Notes: generated by a model not told the origin, from the sequence alone. A stretch of DNA of 64,000 nucleotides from Dialister sp900541485 (GCA_965119665.1 OZ221974.1:558001-622000); one strand, 5' to 3'. Shown: positions 47,950 through 56,964, counted from the first letter of the stretch. Translations and numbers: made by a program.

Positions 47950-49205
47950 TAAAACAGCCCTCCCAGAATAGAAATCAGATAAAACAGTCCCCCCAGCACC
48001 CCGCCGCAAAGTGAACCGTTAATCCGTATCGTTTGTATATCCTGATAAACTCCGTCTTTTGCAATTTTTGCCATTTTTCTTCCGTCATAGCCGGATAACG
48101 CATATTCCACCGATTCCTTGATTTTTTTATGTACCCACGGTAAACGGGGAATACATGCTTTCAAGAGAAAATCATCAAACTCTTCTTTTTTCTGCGGATT
48201 TGAAAGTCTGTCTTCCGCCATTTTTGATAAAATTTCCGACAGATGTCTCACCACATTATTTTCCTGCTCCTGCCATACCGTTTTTGCCCGTTCCGTTCCG
48301 TGTTTTTTCATCCATACGGACAAAGCATTTGCAATATACCCGTTCCATGTACTTTTGAATGCTCCATCGTTACGCAAACGGAAAATCAACCGGTCATAAG
48401 CATTTTCCAAAGTACAGCAGATTTCACTTTCCGGGTCTTTAACGGTATCTGCTATCTGCAAAATATTTTCACGGAGAATACGGACAGCCTCTTCATCTCT
48501 GTCTTCCATGACCTGCTGCAAAACTCCCCGGAACCATCCCTGTTCTTTGTACCGTCTCCACGCCTCCCGGTAAAGACTCTGCACTTCGTCCAGGGTAAAC
48601 CTGTTTTCCAAAAAACGCTTGACTTCCCCTGCCAGTGCTTCCTGCAAAACAGATTTTTGCTCGTATGTTTTCAGTGTTTCAAGAACAAAAGCAATCCGCT
48701 CTGCCCAGTCCTCTCCTGCCGCTGCCTCTTCTCCTTTTTCGATGAGTACGTTTATAATCCGGTCTTTATCTATAGCGGAAATCCCTGCCTGAAGAACTTC
48801 TTCCAGAATCAGACCGACCGCTTCTCTGTGATTTTTGAGCCACGACAAAAGAATCTCAGAAGGGAGATGCTCTTTAAAAAACTCTTCCATCTTTCTTTGG
48901 GGAAGCAATTCCTCACTGACCATTTCTTTCGCCATTTCCACAATTTTGTCGCGGCGGTTGGCAATAATATCCGTCCTGTAAGAAATCCCCAGCGGTTTTT
49001 CAAAAAGAGAAGTCACGGCAAACCAGTCCGCAATTCCCCCGACGGTTGCCGCAAAAGCCACATGAAATAAACCGGCCTGCCAGAGTCCGTTTCCTTGAAA
49101 AGGAGCGGTCACCAGGCAAGTGGTGAATGCAGCTCCCAATATTTTATTGGCGGTCTTTCTTTTATCCATAGCCTGCCTGCTTTCGTTAACTGCTTTTGTT
49201 TTCAT
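47949..49205 (-). CDS. DUF445 family membrane protein, upstream copy
   Basis: About 418 residues with the same architecture: an N-terminal membrane segment, GGIADWFAVTSLFEKPLGI, helical body and a terminal GGVLGGLFYLISILGG segment. It is translationally coupled to the second copy. The ATG at 49205 sits in a TATAATG string; the next ATG (49169, MDKRKTANK) is possible but has a poor ribosome site. The pair probably acts together in the envelope. Confidence 0.85.
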   Translation of the reverse strand: MKTKAVNESRQAMDKRKTANKILGAAFTTCLVTAPFQGNGLWQAGLFHVAFAATVGGIADWFAVTSLFEKPLGISYRTDIIANRRDKIVEMAKEMVSEELLPQRKMEEFFKEHLPSEILLSWLKNHREAVGLILEEVLQAGISAIDKDRIINVLIEKGEEAAAGEDWAERIAFVLETLKTYEQKSVLQEALAGEVKRFLENRFTLDEVQSLYREAWRRYKEQGWFRGVLQQVMEDRDEEAVRILRENILQIADTVKDPESEICCTLENAYDRLIFRLRNDGAFKSTWNGYIANALSVWMKKHGTERAKTVWQEQENNVVRHLSEILSKMAEDRLSNPQKKEEFDDFLLKACIPRLPWVHKKIKESVEYALSGYDGRKMAKIAKDGVYQDIQTIRINGSLCGGVLGGLFYLISILGGLF

Positions 49206-49364
49206 TATATCATTACCGGCAGACAGGATTTTTCCTTTACTGCCAATTGAAACTTATTTGTCCGTGTCTTTTTTTTATTTGTAAAATTCTTTTTTATTTA
49301 TTTTCCTTTATATGGGGCGGAATTATGGCATATATTTTCTATTTGTAATAAAATAAAACAAACT

Positions 49365-49393
49365 GAAGAGAATATTTTGCACAAATTCTCTTC
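49365..49393 (+). promoter_or_regulatory. Inverted repeat upstream of guaB
   Basis: GAAGAGAAT and ATTCTCTTC are separated by 11 bases. It lies just before the presumed -35 region; TATAAT is at about 49414. It may be an operator or an RNA stem; it does not look like a standard PurR box. Confidence 0.45.
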
Positions 49394-49462
49394 CTTTCGG
49401 TCCGTGTTTTAGATATAATAATTAGAATTTATACTTTTAAAGTCTTTTGTTAGGAGGAAATG

Positions 49463-50968
49463 ATGGCAACCTATATCAATGAACCTGCACATACCTTTAA
49501 TGAATATCTTCTGATTCCCGGATATTCTTCCTGTGAATGTATTCCCGCAAATGTTTCCTTAAAAACACCTCTCGTAAAATTTAAAAAGGGAGAAACTCCG
49601 GATATCGAGCTGTCCATTCCTATGGTCTCTGCTATCATGCAGGCCGTTTCCGGTGAAAAACTGGCGGTCGAGCTTGCACGGAACGGAGGTATTTCTTTTA
49701 TCTACGGTTCCCAGACCCCGGAAGAAGAAGCCGCTATGGTGGCAAGAGTCAAAGCCAAAAAAGCAGGCTTTGTTTCCAGTGACTCCAATCTGTCTCCCGA
49801 AAATACACTGGCAGATATTTTAGCTTTAAAAGAAAAAACGGGCCATTCTACAGTAGCCATCACTGTTGACGGTACGGCCAACGGCAAGCTGGTAGGCATT
49901 GTTTCCAGCCGTGACTATCGTGTCAGCCGCATGGATCCTTCGGAAAAAATTTCGAATTTCATGACTCCCCTGGAAAAACTCGTCACTGCCAAGTTCGGTA
50001 TTACTCTTTCTGAAGCAAACGACATCATCTGGGACAATAAAATCAATTCCCTTCCCGTTCTTTATGAAGACGGAAGACTGTACGGTTTCGTATTCCGTAA
50101 GGACTATGACTCCCACCGTGAAAATCCTGATGAAATGCTCGATGCGAAAAAAAGATTCGTTGTCGGTGCCGGTATTAACTCAAGGGACTATGCAGAACGC
50201 GTACCTCTTCTCGTAGATGCGGGAGCCGATGTACTTTGCATTGATTCCTCCGAAGGCTATTCGGAATGGCAGAAAATCACAATTGACTGGGTCCGTGAAC
50301 GTTACGGCGACAAAGTAAAAATAGGAGCGGGAAATGTCGTTGACCGGGACGGTTTCCTTTTCCTCGCAGAAGCAGGTGCCGACTTTGTAAAGGTCGGAAT
50401 CGGCGGAGGTTCCATCTGCATCACAAGAGAAACCAAAGGTATCGGCCGCGGCCAGGCGACTGCCGTTATTGAAGTCTGCCGTGCAAGAGATGAATATTAC
50501 AAAAAGACCGGTATCTATGTTCCGATTTGCTCCGACGGCGGTATCGTCTACGATCACCACATCACGCTCGCCCTTGCCATGGGTGCCGACTTTGTTATGC
50601 TCGGCCGTTACTTTGCCCGTTTCGACGAATCTCCTACACAAAAACGGACCGTCAGCGGTACGGTAGTAAAAGAATACTGGGGCGAAGGTTCCAACAGAGC
50701 CCGCAACTGGGGCCGCTATGATCTCGGCGGAGAAAAGAAACTTCTCTTTGAAGAAGGCGTCGACTCCTATGTACCTTATGCAGGTCCTTTGAAAGAAAAC
50801 GTAGCCAAAACCTGTGCCAAAATTAAGGCGACCATGTGCAACTGCGGTGCCCTTTCCATTGCAGAATTGCAGCAAAAAGCAAAACTGACGCTCGTATCCG
50901 CCACCTCCATTGTCGAAGGCGGTGCTCATGACGTTATAAGGAAAGAAAAGGAAAATAACAATAATTAA
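49463..50968 (+). CDS. guaB: IMP dehydrogenase
   Basis: About 501 residues. It oxidises IMP to XMP, the first committed step of GMP synthesis. CBS domains interrupt the barrel (VAITVDGTANGKLVGIVSSRDYR). The catalytic cysteine is in GGGSICITRETKGIGRG (about residue 319), and CSDGGIVYDHHITLALAMGA follows. Of two adjacent ATGs the second (49463) has better spacing from AGGAGG. The active-site loop RETKGIGRGQAT is of the less common long type, seen in anaerobes. Confidence 0.95.
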   Translation: MATYINEPAHTFNEYLLIPGYSSCECIPANVSLKTPLVKFKKGETPDIELSIPMVSAIMQAVSGEKLAVELARNGGISFIYGSQTPEEEAAMVARVKAKKAGFVSSDSNLSPENTLADILALKEKTGHSTVAITVDGTANGKLVGIVSSRDYRVSRMDPSEKISNFMTPLEKLVTAKFGITLSEANDIIWDNKINSLPVLYEDGRLYGFVFRKDYDSHRENPDEMLDAKKRFVVGAGINSRDYAERVPLLVDAGADVLCIDSSEGYSEWQKITIDWVRERYGDKVKIGAGNVVDRDGFLFLAEAGADFVKVGIGGGSICITRETKGIGRGQATAVIEVCRARDEYYKKTGIYVPICSDGGIVYDHHITLALAMGADFVMLGRYFARFDESPTQKRTVSGTVVKEYWGEGSNRARNWGRYDLGGEKKLLFEEGVDSYVPYAGPLKENVAKTCAKIKATMCNCGALSIAELQQKAKLTLVSATSIVEGGAHDVIRKEKENNNN

Positions 50969-50976
50969 TACATAGC

Positions 50977-51000
50977 AAAAAGGAGCGAAAGCTCTTTTTT
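50977..51000 (+). terminator. Terminator after guaB
   Basis: AAAAAGGAGC, GAAA loop, GCTCTTTTTT. Confidence 0.85.
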
Positions 51001-51051
51001 GTTGTAACTGTTTTTGTCCACGGTATCATACAGAAGAAACGGAGATTGTTT

Positions 51052-52170
51052 ATGATAAACCACGATACGGATGAAATCTTATACCGTTTTGAATGCGGCG
51101 ATGAAATACGAAGAAACCTTGAAGGGAAAACCGTATTTGTCTTATTTAAGCAGGCAAAAAAAGTAGTGAGCACCTCTCCGGTAAATGGCGGATTTCATGA
51201 CAATATCAAAGAAGTATTCAATTATAAATGTGCAGAGCGTACCGGCGGCACCTGTATGTCTTTTCAAGAGTATGAAGAAGATATAAAAAAGAAAGCCGAA
51301 AGTATCGGAAATGATTGGAAAGTATCTACCGGTTTCGGCACGGCGGCAGATATGGAAAATGCCGTAGTCGTGGAGAAAACCTATAAAAATTTAAAAGTAA
51401 CGGCCTGTGTCACAGCAGGTATAGAAGCCAATGCAGGTTCTGCCGGCGATCCGGCCTTTGCGTATGGCGGAGAAAGCAAACCGGAATATTTTAAACCGGG
51501 CACCATCAACATTATGCTTTTTTTGGGAGCGGATATGCCGGAAGGAGTTTTGACACGTGCCCTGGTCACTTGTACAGAAGCAAAATCGGCAGCACTTCGC
51601 GAACTTCTGGCGGGAAGCCGGTATTCCTATGAACCTGCCACAGGCTCGGGAACCGATTCCACGCTGATTGTCGCCAATCCGGACAGTCCGATTTATTTCC
51701 GTTCATCAGGAAAACACAATAAACTGGGTGAACTTATTGGTCTTGCCGTAAAAGAAGCGGTGAAAGAAGGACTGAGACGGCAAAATCATTTAGATTCTTC
51801 TATGCAGTACAGTGTACGGGAACGGATGAGACGTTACGGAGTCACTGAGAAATTTCTTTATACCCTTTATCAAAAACAGGGCGGCACTTTATCGGACAAC
51901 GATTTTCATACATGGTGGGAGCCGACGGACAAAAAAAGTGATGCCGTGACCTGGACAGCCCTCTATGCCACTTTGCTCGACCATTATCGCTGGGGCCTTG
52001 ATACGGAAGAAGATACAAAAAAAGCGGCACAAGTGATTCTTGACCATATTGCCGCAGCCTATAATGTACCTTCCGTAGTGATTAAAGAGGCAAATGTAAC
52101 CTCACTGATACAGAAATTTACGGATATTATTTCCCGAAAAATGGAAAACGAAAAAGAAAAACAAGTTTAA
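51052..52170 (+). CDS. cbiZ: Adenosylcobinamide amidohydrolase (CbiZ family)
   Basis: About 372 residues. CbiZ enzymes cut the amide of adenosylpseudocobalamin or similar to adenosylcobyric acid for corrinoid salvage. CbiZ-like elements are VVSTSPVNGGFHDN, VTAGIEANAGSAGDPA, GTINIMLFLGADMPEGVLTRAL and TEAKSAALRELLAGSRYS followed by ATGSGTDSTLIVA. It has a C-terminal extension of about 130 residues beyond the domain. The start at 51052 has GGAGA six bases upstream. No corrinoid transport genes lie in the window. Confidence 0.8.
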   Translation: MINHDTDEILYRFECGDEIRRNLEGKTVFVLFKQAKKVVSTSPVNGGFHDNIKEVFNYKCAERTGGTCMSFQEYEEDIKKKAESIGNDWKVSTGFGTAADMENAVVVEKTYKNLKVTACVTAGIEANAGSAGDPAFAYGGESKPEYFKPGTINIMLFLGADMPEGVLTRALVTCTEAKSAALRELLAGSRYSYEPATGSGTDSTLIVANPDSPIYFRSSGKHNKLGELIGLAVKEAVKEGLRRQNHLDSSMQYSVRERMRRYGVTEKFLYTLYQKQGGTLSDNDFHTWWEPTDKKSDAVTWTALYATLLDHYRWGLDTEEDTKKAAQVILDHIAAAYNVPSVVIKEANVTSLIQKFTDIISRKMENEKEKQV

Positions 52171-52262
52171 AGAAATTTCTTTTTCTCTTCAAATATATCC
52201 GCCACCTTTGCTTACCAAAGAGCACTACCTATATCTTATAAGAAAAGAGAGTTTTATCCCTT

Positions 52263-53237
52263 ATGAAAAAGAAAATCATCATTATCACCACCGGCGGCAC
52301 AATCGCCATGAAAAAAGACGAAAATACGGGAGGCCTCGTCCCCGCCGTATCGGGAGGCGACTTAGTTTCTGCAATCCCCGGACTTTCTCACGCGGCGGAT
52401 ATAGAAGTACGGGAATTTTCAAATATCCCGAGCGGTTGGATGACCGTTGAAAAAATGTTTGCCCTCTCCCGGGAAATCGACAAACTCGCTGCAGAAAACG
52501 CCGCCGACGGATTTGTAATCACCCACGGAACCGACACTCTGGAAGAAACCGCTTTCTTTCTGTATATAACTTTGCGAACCGAAAAACCCGTATGTGTTAC
52601 AGGTGCCATGCGGGGTAGTCATGAAATCAGTGCCGACGGCCCTGAAAATATATTATCTGCCGTCAGAATTGCCGCCGATGACATGACGGGAAAAATGGGC
52701 GTCGTCGTCTGCCTGGGTGACCGCATTTACTCCGCCGGAGAAGTCACCAAAGTGCATACAACAAATCCCGATACCTTCCGTGATCTTCACTACGGTCCTT
52801 TAGGTACGGTCTACGGAAATGCGGTACTGTACGGACGAATTCCCGTGGCGCATAAAAAAATCCACCCCTCGCGAATCGAGCCCCAAGTCTGGATCATTCC
52901 GACCTGGTCAGGCATGGACGGCGAAATTGTAAAATCTGCCAAAGGAAAAGCTAATGGTGTCATTATAGATGGTCTCGGCTGCGGAAATGTACCGCCGGAA
53001 TGTAAAAAAGCCATTGCGGAATTAAGGAAGACCGGTATTCCCGTGGTACTCACCACCCGTGTACCTACAGGAAGCATTATGGAAGAATACAGCTACGACG
53101 GAAGTATCAAATCCATGAAAGACCTGGGCATTATATCAGGCGGCACACTTTCTGCCCCCAAAGCCAGACTGCTGTTATCTGCCGCTTTGGGTATCACAAA
53201 CGATAATGAACGAATCCGGTCCTATTTTGAAACATAA
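52263..53237 (+). CDS. L-asparaginase
   Basis: A 324-residue enzyme that splits asparagine to aspartate and ammonia. The N-terminal TTGGTIA carries the nucleophile Thr, and HGTDTLEETAFFL the second Thr-Asp pair. There is no signal peptide, so it is likely cytosolic. It lies 92 bases after cbiZ without a terminator between them, so co-transcription is possible. The ribosome site before ATG is weak. Confidence 0.92.
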   Translation: MKKKIIIITTGGTIAMKKDENTGGLVPAVSGGDLVSAIPGLSHAADIEVREFSNIPSGWMTVEKMFALSREIDKLAAENAADGFVITHGTDTLEETAFFLYITLRTEKPVCVTGAMRGSHEISADGPENILSAVRIAADDMTGKMGVVVCLGDRIYSAGEVTKVHTTNPDTFRDLHYGPLGTVYGNAVLYGRIPVAHKKIHPSRIEPQVWIIPTWSGMDGEIVKSAKGKANGVIIDGLGCGNVPPECKKAIAELRKTGIPVVLTTRVPTGSIMEEYSYDGSIKSMKDLGIISGGTLSAPKARLLLSAALGITNDNERIRSYFET

Positions 53238-53258
53238 CGGAAAAGAGCAAATTTCTCT

Positions 53259-53286
53259 TGACAGATAGAGACCGAATCAATATAAT
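53259..53286 (+). promoter_or_regulatory. Promoter of tRNA-Ser
   Basis: TTGACA (53259-53264), 16 bases, TATAAT (53281-53286), about 45 bases before the tRNA. Confidence 0.8.
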
Positions 53287-53330
53287 AAATAAGTCAGTCA
53301 GTTCCTACCTGCGGGTAAACTGATAAAAAT

Positions 53331-53422
53331 GGAGAGGTGTCCGAGCGGTTTAAGGTGCATGATTGGAAATCATGTTGCCGGCGAATACCGGCACGGGGGT
53401 TCGAATCCCCCTCTCTCCGCCA
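53331..53422 (+). tRNA. tRNA-Ser (GGA)
   Basis: A 92-nt class II tRNA with a long variable arm (GCCGGCGAATACCGGC), acceptor stem GGAGAGG/CCTCTCC, anticodon loop TTGGAAA giving GGA, and an encoded CCA. Confidence 0.97.
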
Positions 53423-53430
53423 TAAAGACA

Positions 53431-53464
53431 GATACCATCGGTGATTTCACCGATGGTATTTTTT
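53431..53464 (+). terminator. Terminator of tRNA-Ser
   Basis: ATACCATCGGTGA pairs with TCACCGATGGTAT, followed by TTTTT. Confidence 0.9.
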
Positions 53465-53500
53465 CGTGCTAATGCCTTAATTTGTCCAAAAATGACCTTA

Positions 53501-53524
53501 GTGACAACATTTTGACAACATTTT
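53501..53524. repeat. Tandem 11-bp repeat near tRNA-Ser
   Basis: TGACAACATTT occurs twice in a row. Such short repeats resemble integrase arm sites next to a tRNA attachment site; no integrase gene or second attachment site is seen in the window. Confidence 0.5.
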
Positions 53525-53561
53525 TAAAAAATTTGGAAAGGATTTGGAAAAGACGAATGAA

Positions 53562-54035
53562 TTAAAACCCCTTATTGTATATCCAGTCTTCTTTTATTAA
53601 AAAGAAACTGCATTTCTTTTCTTCATCCCACCGATGAATTATAAATATAAATTCTCCCTTGCTTAAAAGCATAGTTGTGGATTTACGGGAACGATCAATC
53701 TCAGTATACTTTTTGTCAATTTTCCGTCCCCGGGACAAAAGTTGTTCTCCATATCGGTCAAATTCATCATCTGTTAAATCCCGTTCAAATGTTCTTGTTC
53801 CGCTAACAAAATAGACCAGCATTTTTTGGTGAATCTCATAATCATCTTTAATGGAATGTATGGGGTCAGAAAGTTGTTGATATGTCTCGATCATCTGGTC
53901 TCGCGTTTCTACCCGATAGTCATAAGTAACGTACCAAAGCGTGCCGAAATACAAGCAGAATATCAAAAGAGCCGTGCCTGCCACGATGCCTACAAAATCA
54001 TAATATTCTAAATTATCCCAATCTATTTTCTTCAT
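53562..54035 (-). CDS. Membrane-anchored small protein, MKKIDW family copy A1
   Basis: A 157-residue protein with one N-terminal membrane segment (DFVGIVAGTALLIFCLYFG) and an outside or cytosolic strand-rich domain with FERDLTDDEFDRYGEQLLSRG and the end KEDWIYNKGF. It is one of four homologues in this cluster. Unlike the other three it has GRK, not GWK, after LLSR. It is the last gene of the cluster and faces tRNA-Ser. No known domain is recognised. Confidence 0.75.
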   Translation of the reverse strand: MKKIDWDNLEYYDFVGIVAGTALLIFCLYFGTLWYVTYDYRVETRDQMIETYQQLSDPIHSIKDDYEIHQKMLVYFVSGTRTFERDLTDDEFDRYGEQLLSRGRKIDKKYTEIDRSRKSTTMLLSKGEFIFIIHRWDEEKKCSFFLIKEDWIYNKGF

Positions 54036-54094
54036 GGTTGTACCTTTTCTACAATGTTAAGACAGGGGTTATCATAAAAAGCTCCGCGAATGAA

Positions 54095-54568
54095 TTAAAA
54101 TCCTTTATCGTATATCCAGTCTCTTTTTATTAAATGGAATGTGCATATCTTTTTATCTTCCCACCAAGTAATTTCAAATATAAATTTTCCTTTGAATAAA
54201 ACCATGGTTATAGATTTGCCGTATTTATTATTCTCTGTATACTTTTTAGCAATTTTCCATCCCCGGGACAAAAGTTGTTCTCCATATCGGTCAAATTCAT
54301 CATCTGTTAAATTTCGTTCAAATTCCCTCGTTCCGTCAATATAATAAATCAGCCATCTCTGTTTTACACCATAATCATCTTTGATGGGCGGTATAGGGTC
54401 GGAAAGATGTTGATATGTCTCGACCATCTGATCTCGCGTTTCTATCCGGTAGTCATAAGTAACGTACCAAAGAGTACCGAAATACAAGGCATATATTAAA
54501 AAAGCTGCAACGGCCACAAAACCTATGAAATCGTAATATTCTAAATTGTCCCAATCTATTTTCTTCAT
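54095..54568 (-). CDS. Membrane-anchored small protein, MKKIDW family copy B1
   Basis: A 157-residue homologue starting MKKIDWDNLEYYDFIGFVAV at 54568. The membrane segment differs from the A type (GFVAVAAFLIYALYFG); the conserved centre is FERNLTDDEFDRYGEQLLSRGWKI and the end RDWIYDKGF. It lies 59 bases before copy A1, the same spacing as in the second pair. Confidence 0.75.
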   Translation of the reverse strand: MKKIDWDNLEYYDFIGFVAVAAFLIYALYFGTLWYVTYDYRIETRDQMVETYQHLSDPIPPIKDDYGVKQRWLIYYIDGTREFERNLTDDEFDRYGEQLLSRGWKIAKKYTENNKYGKSITMVLFKGKFIFEITWWEDKKICTFHLIKRDWIYDKGF

Positions 54569-54745
54569 GGTTATACCTTTCACAAATCATTTATATTACA
54601 AATATATTTTGCACCATTTTTTACTCAAAAATTGAGTTGCATAATTGTTCCGCTGCTCTGTTTTTTCTTTTTGACGGAGCTGCATATAAATATCCGCTTT
54701 GCAGCATACCGAAACATAAGTAAAATGGCTTTTCAATTAAATGCA

Positions 54746-55258
54746 TTACATCAGATATTTTCTGCAATATACTATAATACTTATAAGAATGAAAATTTTT
54801 ATAATCATTTCAGGTAAAATTAATCGGGGTAAGTAAAAAAAGACTGCACCTATAAGAAAAGCCGCCATGACAGCCACTACAACCCCTATGTGGTGTTTTA
54901 TCTTATTAGTACGTGTATGACTATTTTTTCTTTTATAATATTCTTCAGGATACCAAAATAGTTTTATCAATTTATGCATAATAGAGGTTTGAGCACGCCC
55001 TATGCCCTTTTCGTCTGAATTTCTCAGTCCTGTATGCAACTGCCATATCCCTATAAATATTATAAATGCACTCATTAATATAATAAGGAATATAAAAATA
55101 CAGTCTGAAAAATCCATGAAAATAATTTTCCCTTCATGGATTTTTACTATGCAATAAAAAATAGAAAGTATTCCCGACAAAACAAAAAAACAAGACCCAA
55201 CTACAGACAAATTGTTTCTCTTATCATAATCAGACATAAATTGTGTCCCTCTTTTCAT
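54746..55258 (-). CDS. Membrane protein of unknown function
   Basis: About 170 residues (or 163 if it starts at MSDYDKRNN), with about four membrane segments: two in the first half (LSVVGSCFFVLSGILSIFY and IFIFLIILMSAFIIFIGIW) and two after a basic middle. The frame overlaps the next gene's stop by four bases (ATGA). I recognise no family. Confidence 0.65.
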   Translation of the reverse strand: MKRGTQFMSDYDKRNNLSVVGSCFFVLSGILSIFYCIVKIHEGKIIFMDFSDCIFIFLIILMSAFIIFIGIWQLHTGLRNSDEKGIGRAQTSIMHKLIKLFWYPEEYYKRKNSHTRTNKIKHHIGVVVAVMAAFLIGAVFFYLPRLILPEMIIKIFILISIIVYCRKYLM

Positions 55259-55731
55259 ACTTCAGGATAAATTACCACAGAATACTTCAGCAAATTTTTT
55301 CCGCCACCTTTTTCATAATCATACAAATCCTGAGTTTTAAAATATAATTTCAATTTGTATATTCCTTTTTCGAAATTAAATGACTCCCCTATCTTTCTGT
55401 TCCTTGAATAATCTATATTTTCTGACTCCCCTATAAATTTCCATCCGGTATTCTCCAAACATTTTTGATAATAGTCTGTAATATTTGTTTGATTTCCGTC
55501 AGATTGCAAAGAGCATGTGAGAATATAATTTGTAGGAGTTCTATAGTTAAACTGCAATAAATCCGCTAATGTACGTTTTTCATTATATATATTGACTCCT
55601 GCAATGCTTCTCATTATCTCTATTTCGGGCTTCCTTGATTCCAAATGACCGACTAAAATACAAATCAATATTATTGCCGCAAATCCTGATACGGTCAGTA
55701 TTAATTTCCTGAGTTTCATTTTTGAAATCAT
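55255..55731 (-). CDS. Membrane-anchored small protein, second family, copy 1
   Basis: A 158-residue protein with an N-terminal membrane anchor (LILTVSGFAAIILICILVG) and a domain with NIYNEKRTLADLLQFNYRTP and DYYQKCLENTGWKFIGE. It resembles the gene at 57103-57591 in order of motifs, and its Y-x(3)-CL-x(2)-TGWK echoes the YGEQLLSRGWK of the MKKIDW family. The function is unknown. Confidence 0.7.
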   Translation of the reverse strand: MISKMKLRKLILTVSGFAAIILICILVGHLESRKPEIEIMRSIAGVNIYNEKRTLADLLQFNYRTPTNYILTCSLQSDGNQTNITDYYQKCLENTGWKFIGESENIDYSRNRKIGESFNFEKGIYKLKLYFKTQDLYDYEKGGGKNLLKYSVVIYPEV

Positions 55732-55912
55732 TTATACACCTCGCCATTACCCATACTGTCTGCATTTGATATATTGCTGAAGAAAGTGTCATTATTCCGT
55801 CATGAACCTCTCTGTCCTCTCTTGTCAGCACAGGCAAACTATCATATCTTATTTTACTGAATCCTACAAATAATTTCCTACCTTGCTTTCCTAAAAAGAT
55901 ATCTGCCCTCAA
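55732..55912 (-). pseudogene. Possible gene fragment
   Basis: In another frame the minus strand encodes IFLGKQGRKLFVGFSKIRYD, then SLPVLTREDREVHDGIMTLS, which looks more protein-like than random, but has only a TTG with no ribosome site and then runs into the next gene out of frame. It may be the remnant of a gene lost when the flanking unit was duplicated. Confidence 0.25.
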
Positions 55913-55957
55913 TTTTAGTATTTATTGTATTCTAAATGCTTTCAAAAGACAGATGAA

Positions 55958-56431
55958 TTAAAATCCTTTATTGTATATCCAGTCTTCTTTTACTAAGAAG
56001 AGACTGCATTTCTTTTCCTCGTCCCATCTGGTAATTTCAAAAACAAATTCTCCTTCTCTTAAAATCATGCTTGTAAATCTACGGTTTGAAATGCTACCGA
56101 CATACCTTTTATCCATCTTCCATCCTCGGGATAAAAGTTGTTCTCCGTATCGGTCAAATTCATCGTCAGTTAAATCCCGTTCAAATTCTTTTGTTCCAAA
56201 AATAGAATACGTCAGCCACTTTTGCTCTACACCATAATCATTTTTAATGGGATGTATAGGGTCAGAAATCTGCTGATACATCTCGACTATCTGACCCCGT
56301 GTTTGTATCCGATAGTCATAAGTGACATACCAAAGAGTACCAACATACAAGGCATATATTAAAGCAGCTATGCCAGCTATGATTCCTACAAAATCGTAAT
56401 ATTCTAAATTATCCCAATCTATTTTCTTCAT
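55958..56431 (-). CDS. Membrane-anchored small protein, MKKIDW family copy A2
   Basis: A 157-residue protein starting MKKIDWDNLEYYDFVGIIAG, with the conserved FERDLTDDEFDRYGEQLLSRGWKMDKRY and the end KEDWIYNKGF. It lies 2396 bases from copy A1, exactly the distance between B1 and B2, and its flanks also match. Confidence 0.75.
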   Translation of the reverse strand: MKKIDWDNLEYYDFVGIIAGIAALIYALYVGTLWYVTYDYRIQTRGQIVEMYQQISDPIHPIKNDYGVEQKWLTYSIFGTKEFERDLTDDEFDRYGEQLLSRGWKMDKRYVGSISNRRFTSMILREGEFVFEITRWDEEKKCSLFLVKEDWIYNKGF

Positions 56432-56490
56432 AGTTGTACCTTTTCTACAATATTAAGACAGGGGTTATCATAAAAAGCTCCTCGGATGAA

Positions 56491-56964
56491 TTAAAATCCT
56501 TTATTGTATATCCAGTCTTCTTTTATTAAATGGAATCTGCATATCTTTTTATCTTCCCACCAAGTAATTTCAAATATAAATTCTCCTTTGAATAAAACCA
56601 TAGTTGTAGATTTGCGGGAGCGGTCAATCTCAGTATACTTTTTGTCAATTTTCCATCCCCGGGACAAAAGTTGTTCTCCATATCGGTCAAATTCATCAGC
56701 CGTTAAATTCCGTTCAAATTCCCTTGTTCCGTCAATATAATAAACCAACCATCTCTTTTTTACCCCATAATCATCTTTGATAGGCGGTATAGGGTCGGAA
56801 ATCTGTTGATACATTTCTACCATCTGGTCTTTCATTTCTATCCGATAGTCATAAGTAACGTACCAAAGCGTACCGAAATACAAAGCATATATTAAAAAAG
56901 CTGCAACGGCCACAAAACCTATGAAATCATAATATTCTAAATTGTCCCAATCTATTTTCTTCAT
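56491..56964 (-). CDS. Membrane-anchored small protein, MKKIDW family copy B2
   Basis: A 157-residue protein starting at 56964. The N-terminal half is like B1 (DFIGFVAVAAFLIYALYFG), but the stretch KKYTEIDRSRKSTTM is like A1, so it looks like a mosaic. The end is KEDWIYNKGF. Confidence 0.75.
   Translation of the reverse strand: MKKIDWDNLEYYDFIGFVAVAAFLIYALYFGTLWYVTYDYRIEMKDQMVEMYQQISDPIPPIKDDYGVKKRWLVYYIDGTREFERNLTADEFDRYGEQLLSRGWKIDKKYTEIDRSRKSTTMVLFKGEFIFEITWWEDKKICRFHLIKEDWIYNKGF

Noticed and set aside
48243..49070. 275-residue plus-strand frame antisense to the DUF445 gene
   Set aside because: Wholly inside a gene with clear family motifs; the frame is rich in F, S and C as antisense frames often are.
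49206..49462. Possible purine riboswitch upstream of guaB
   Set aside because: No purine-riboswitch core motifs could be seen; only the inverted repeat and an AT-rich promoter region.
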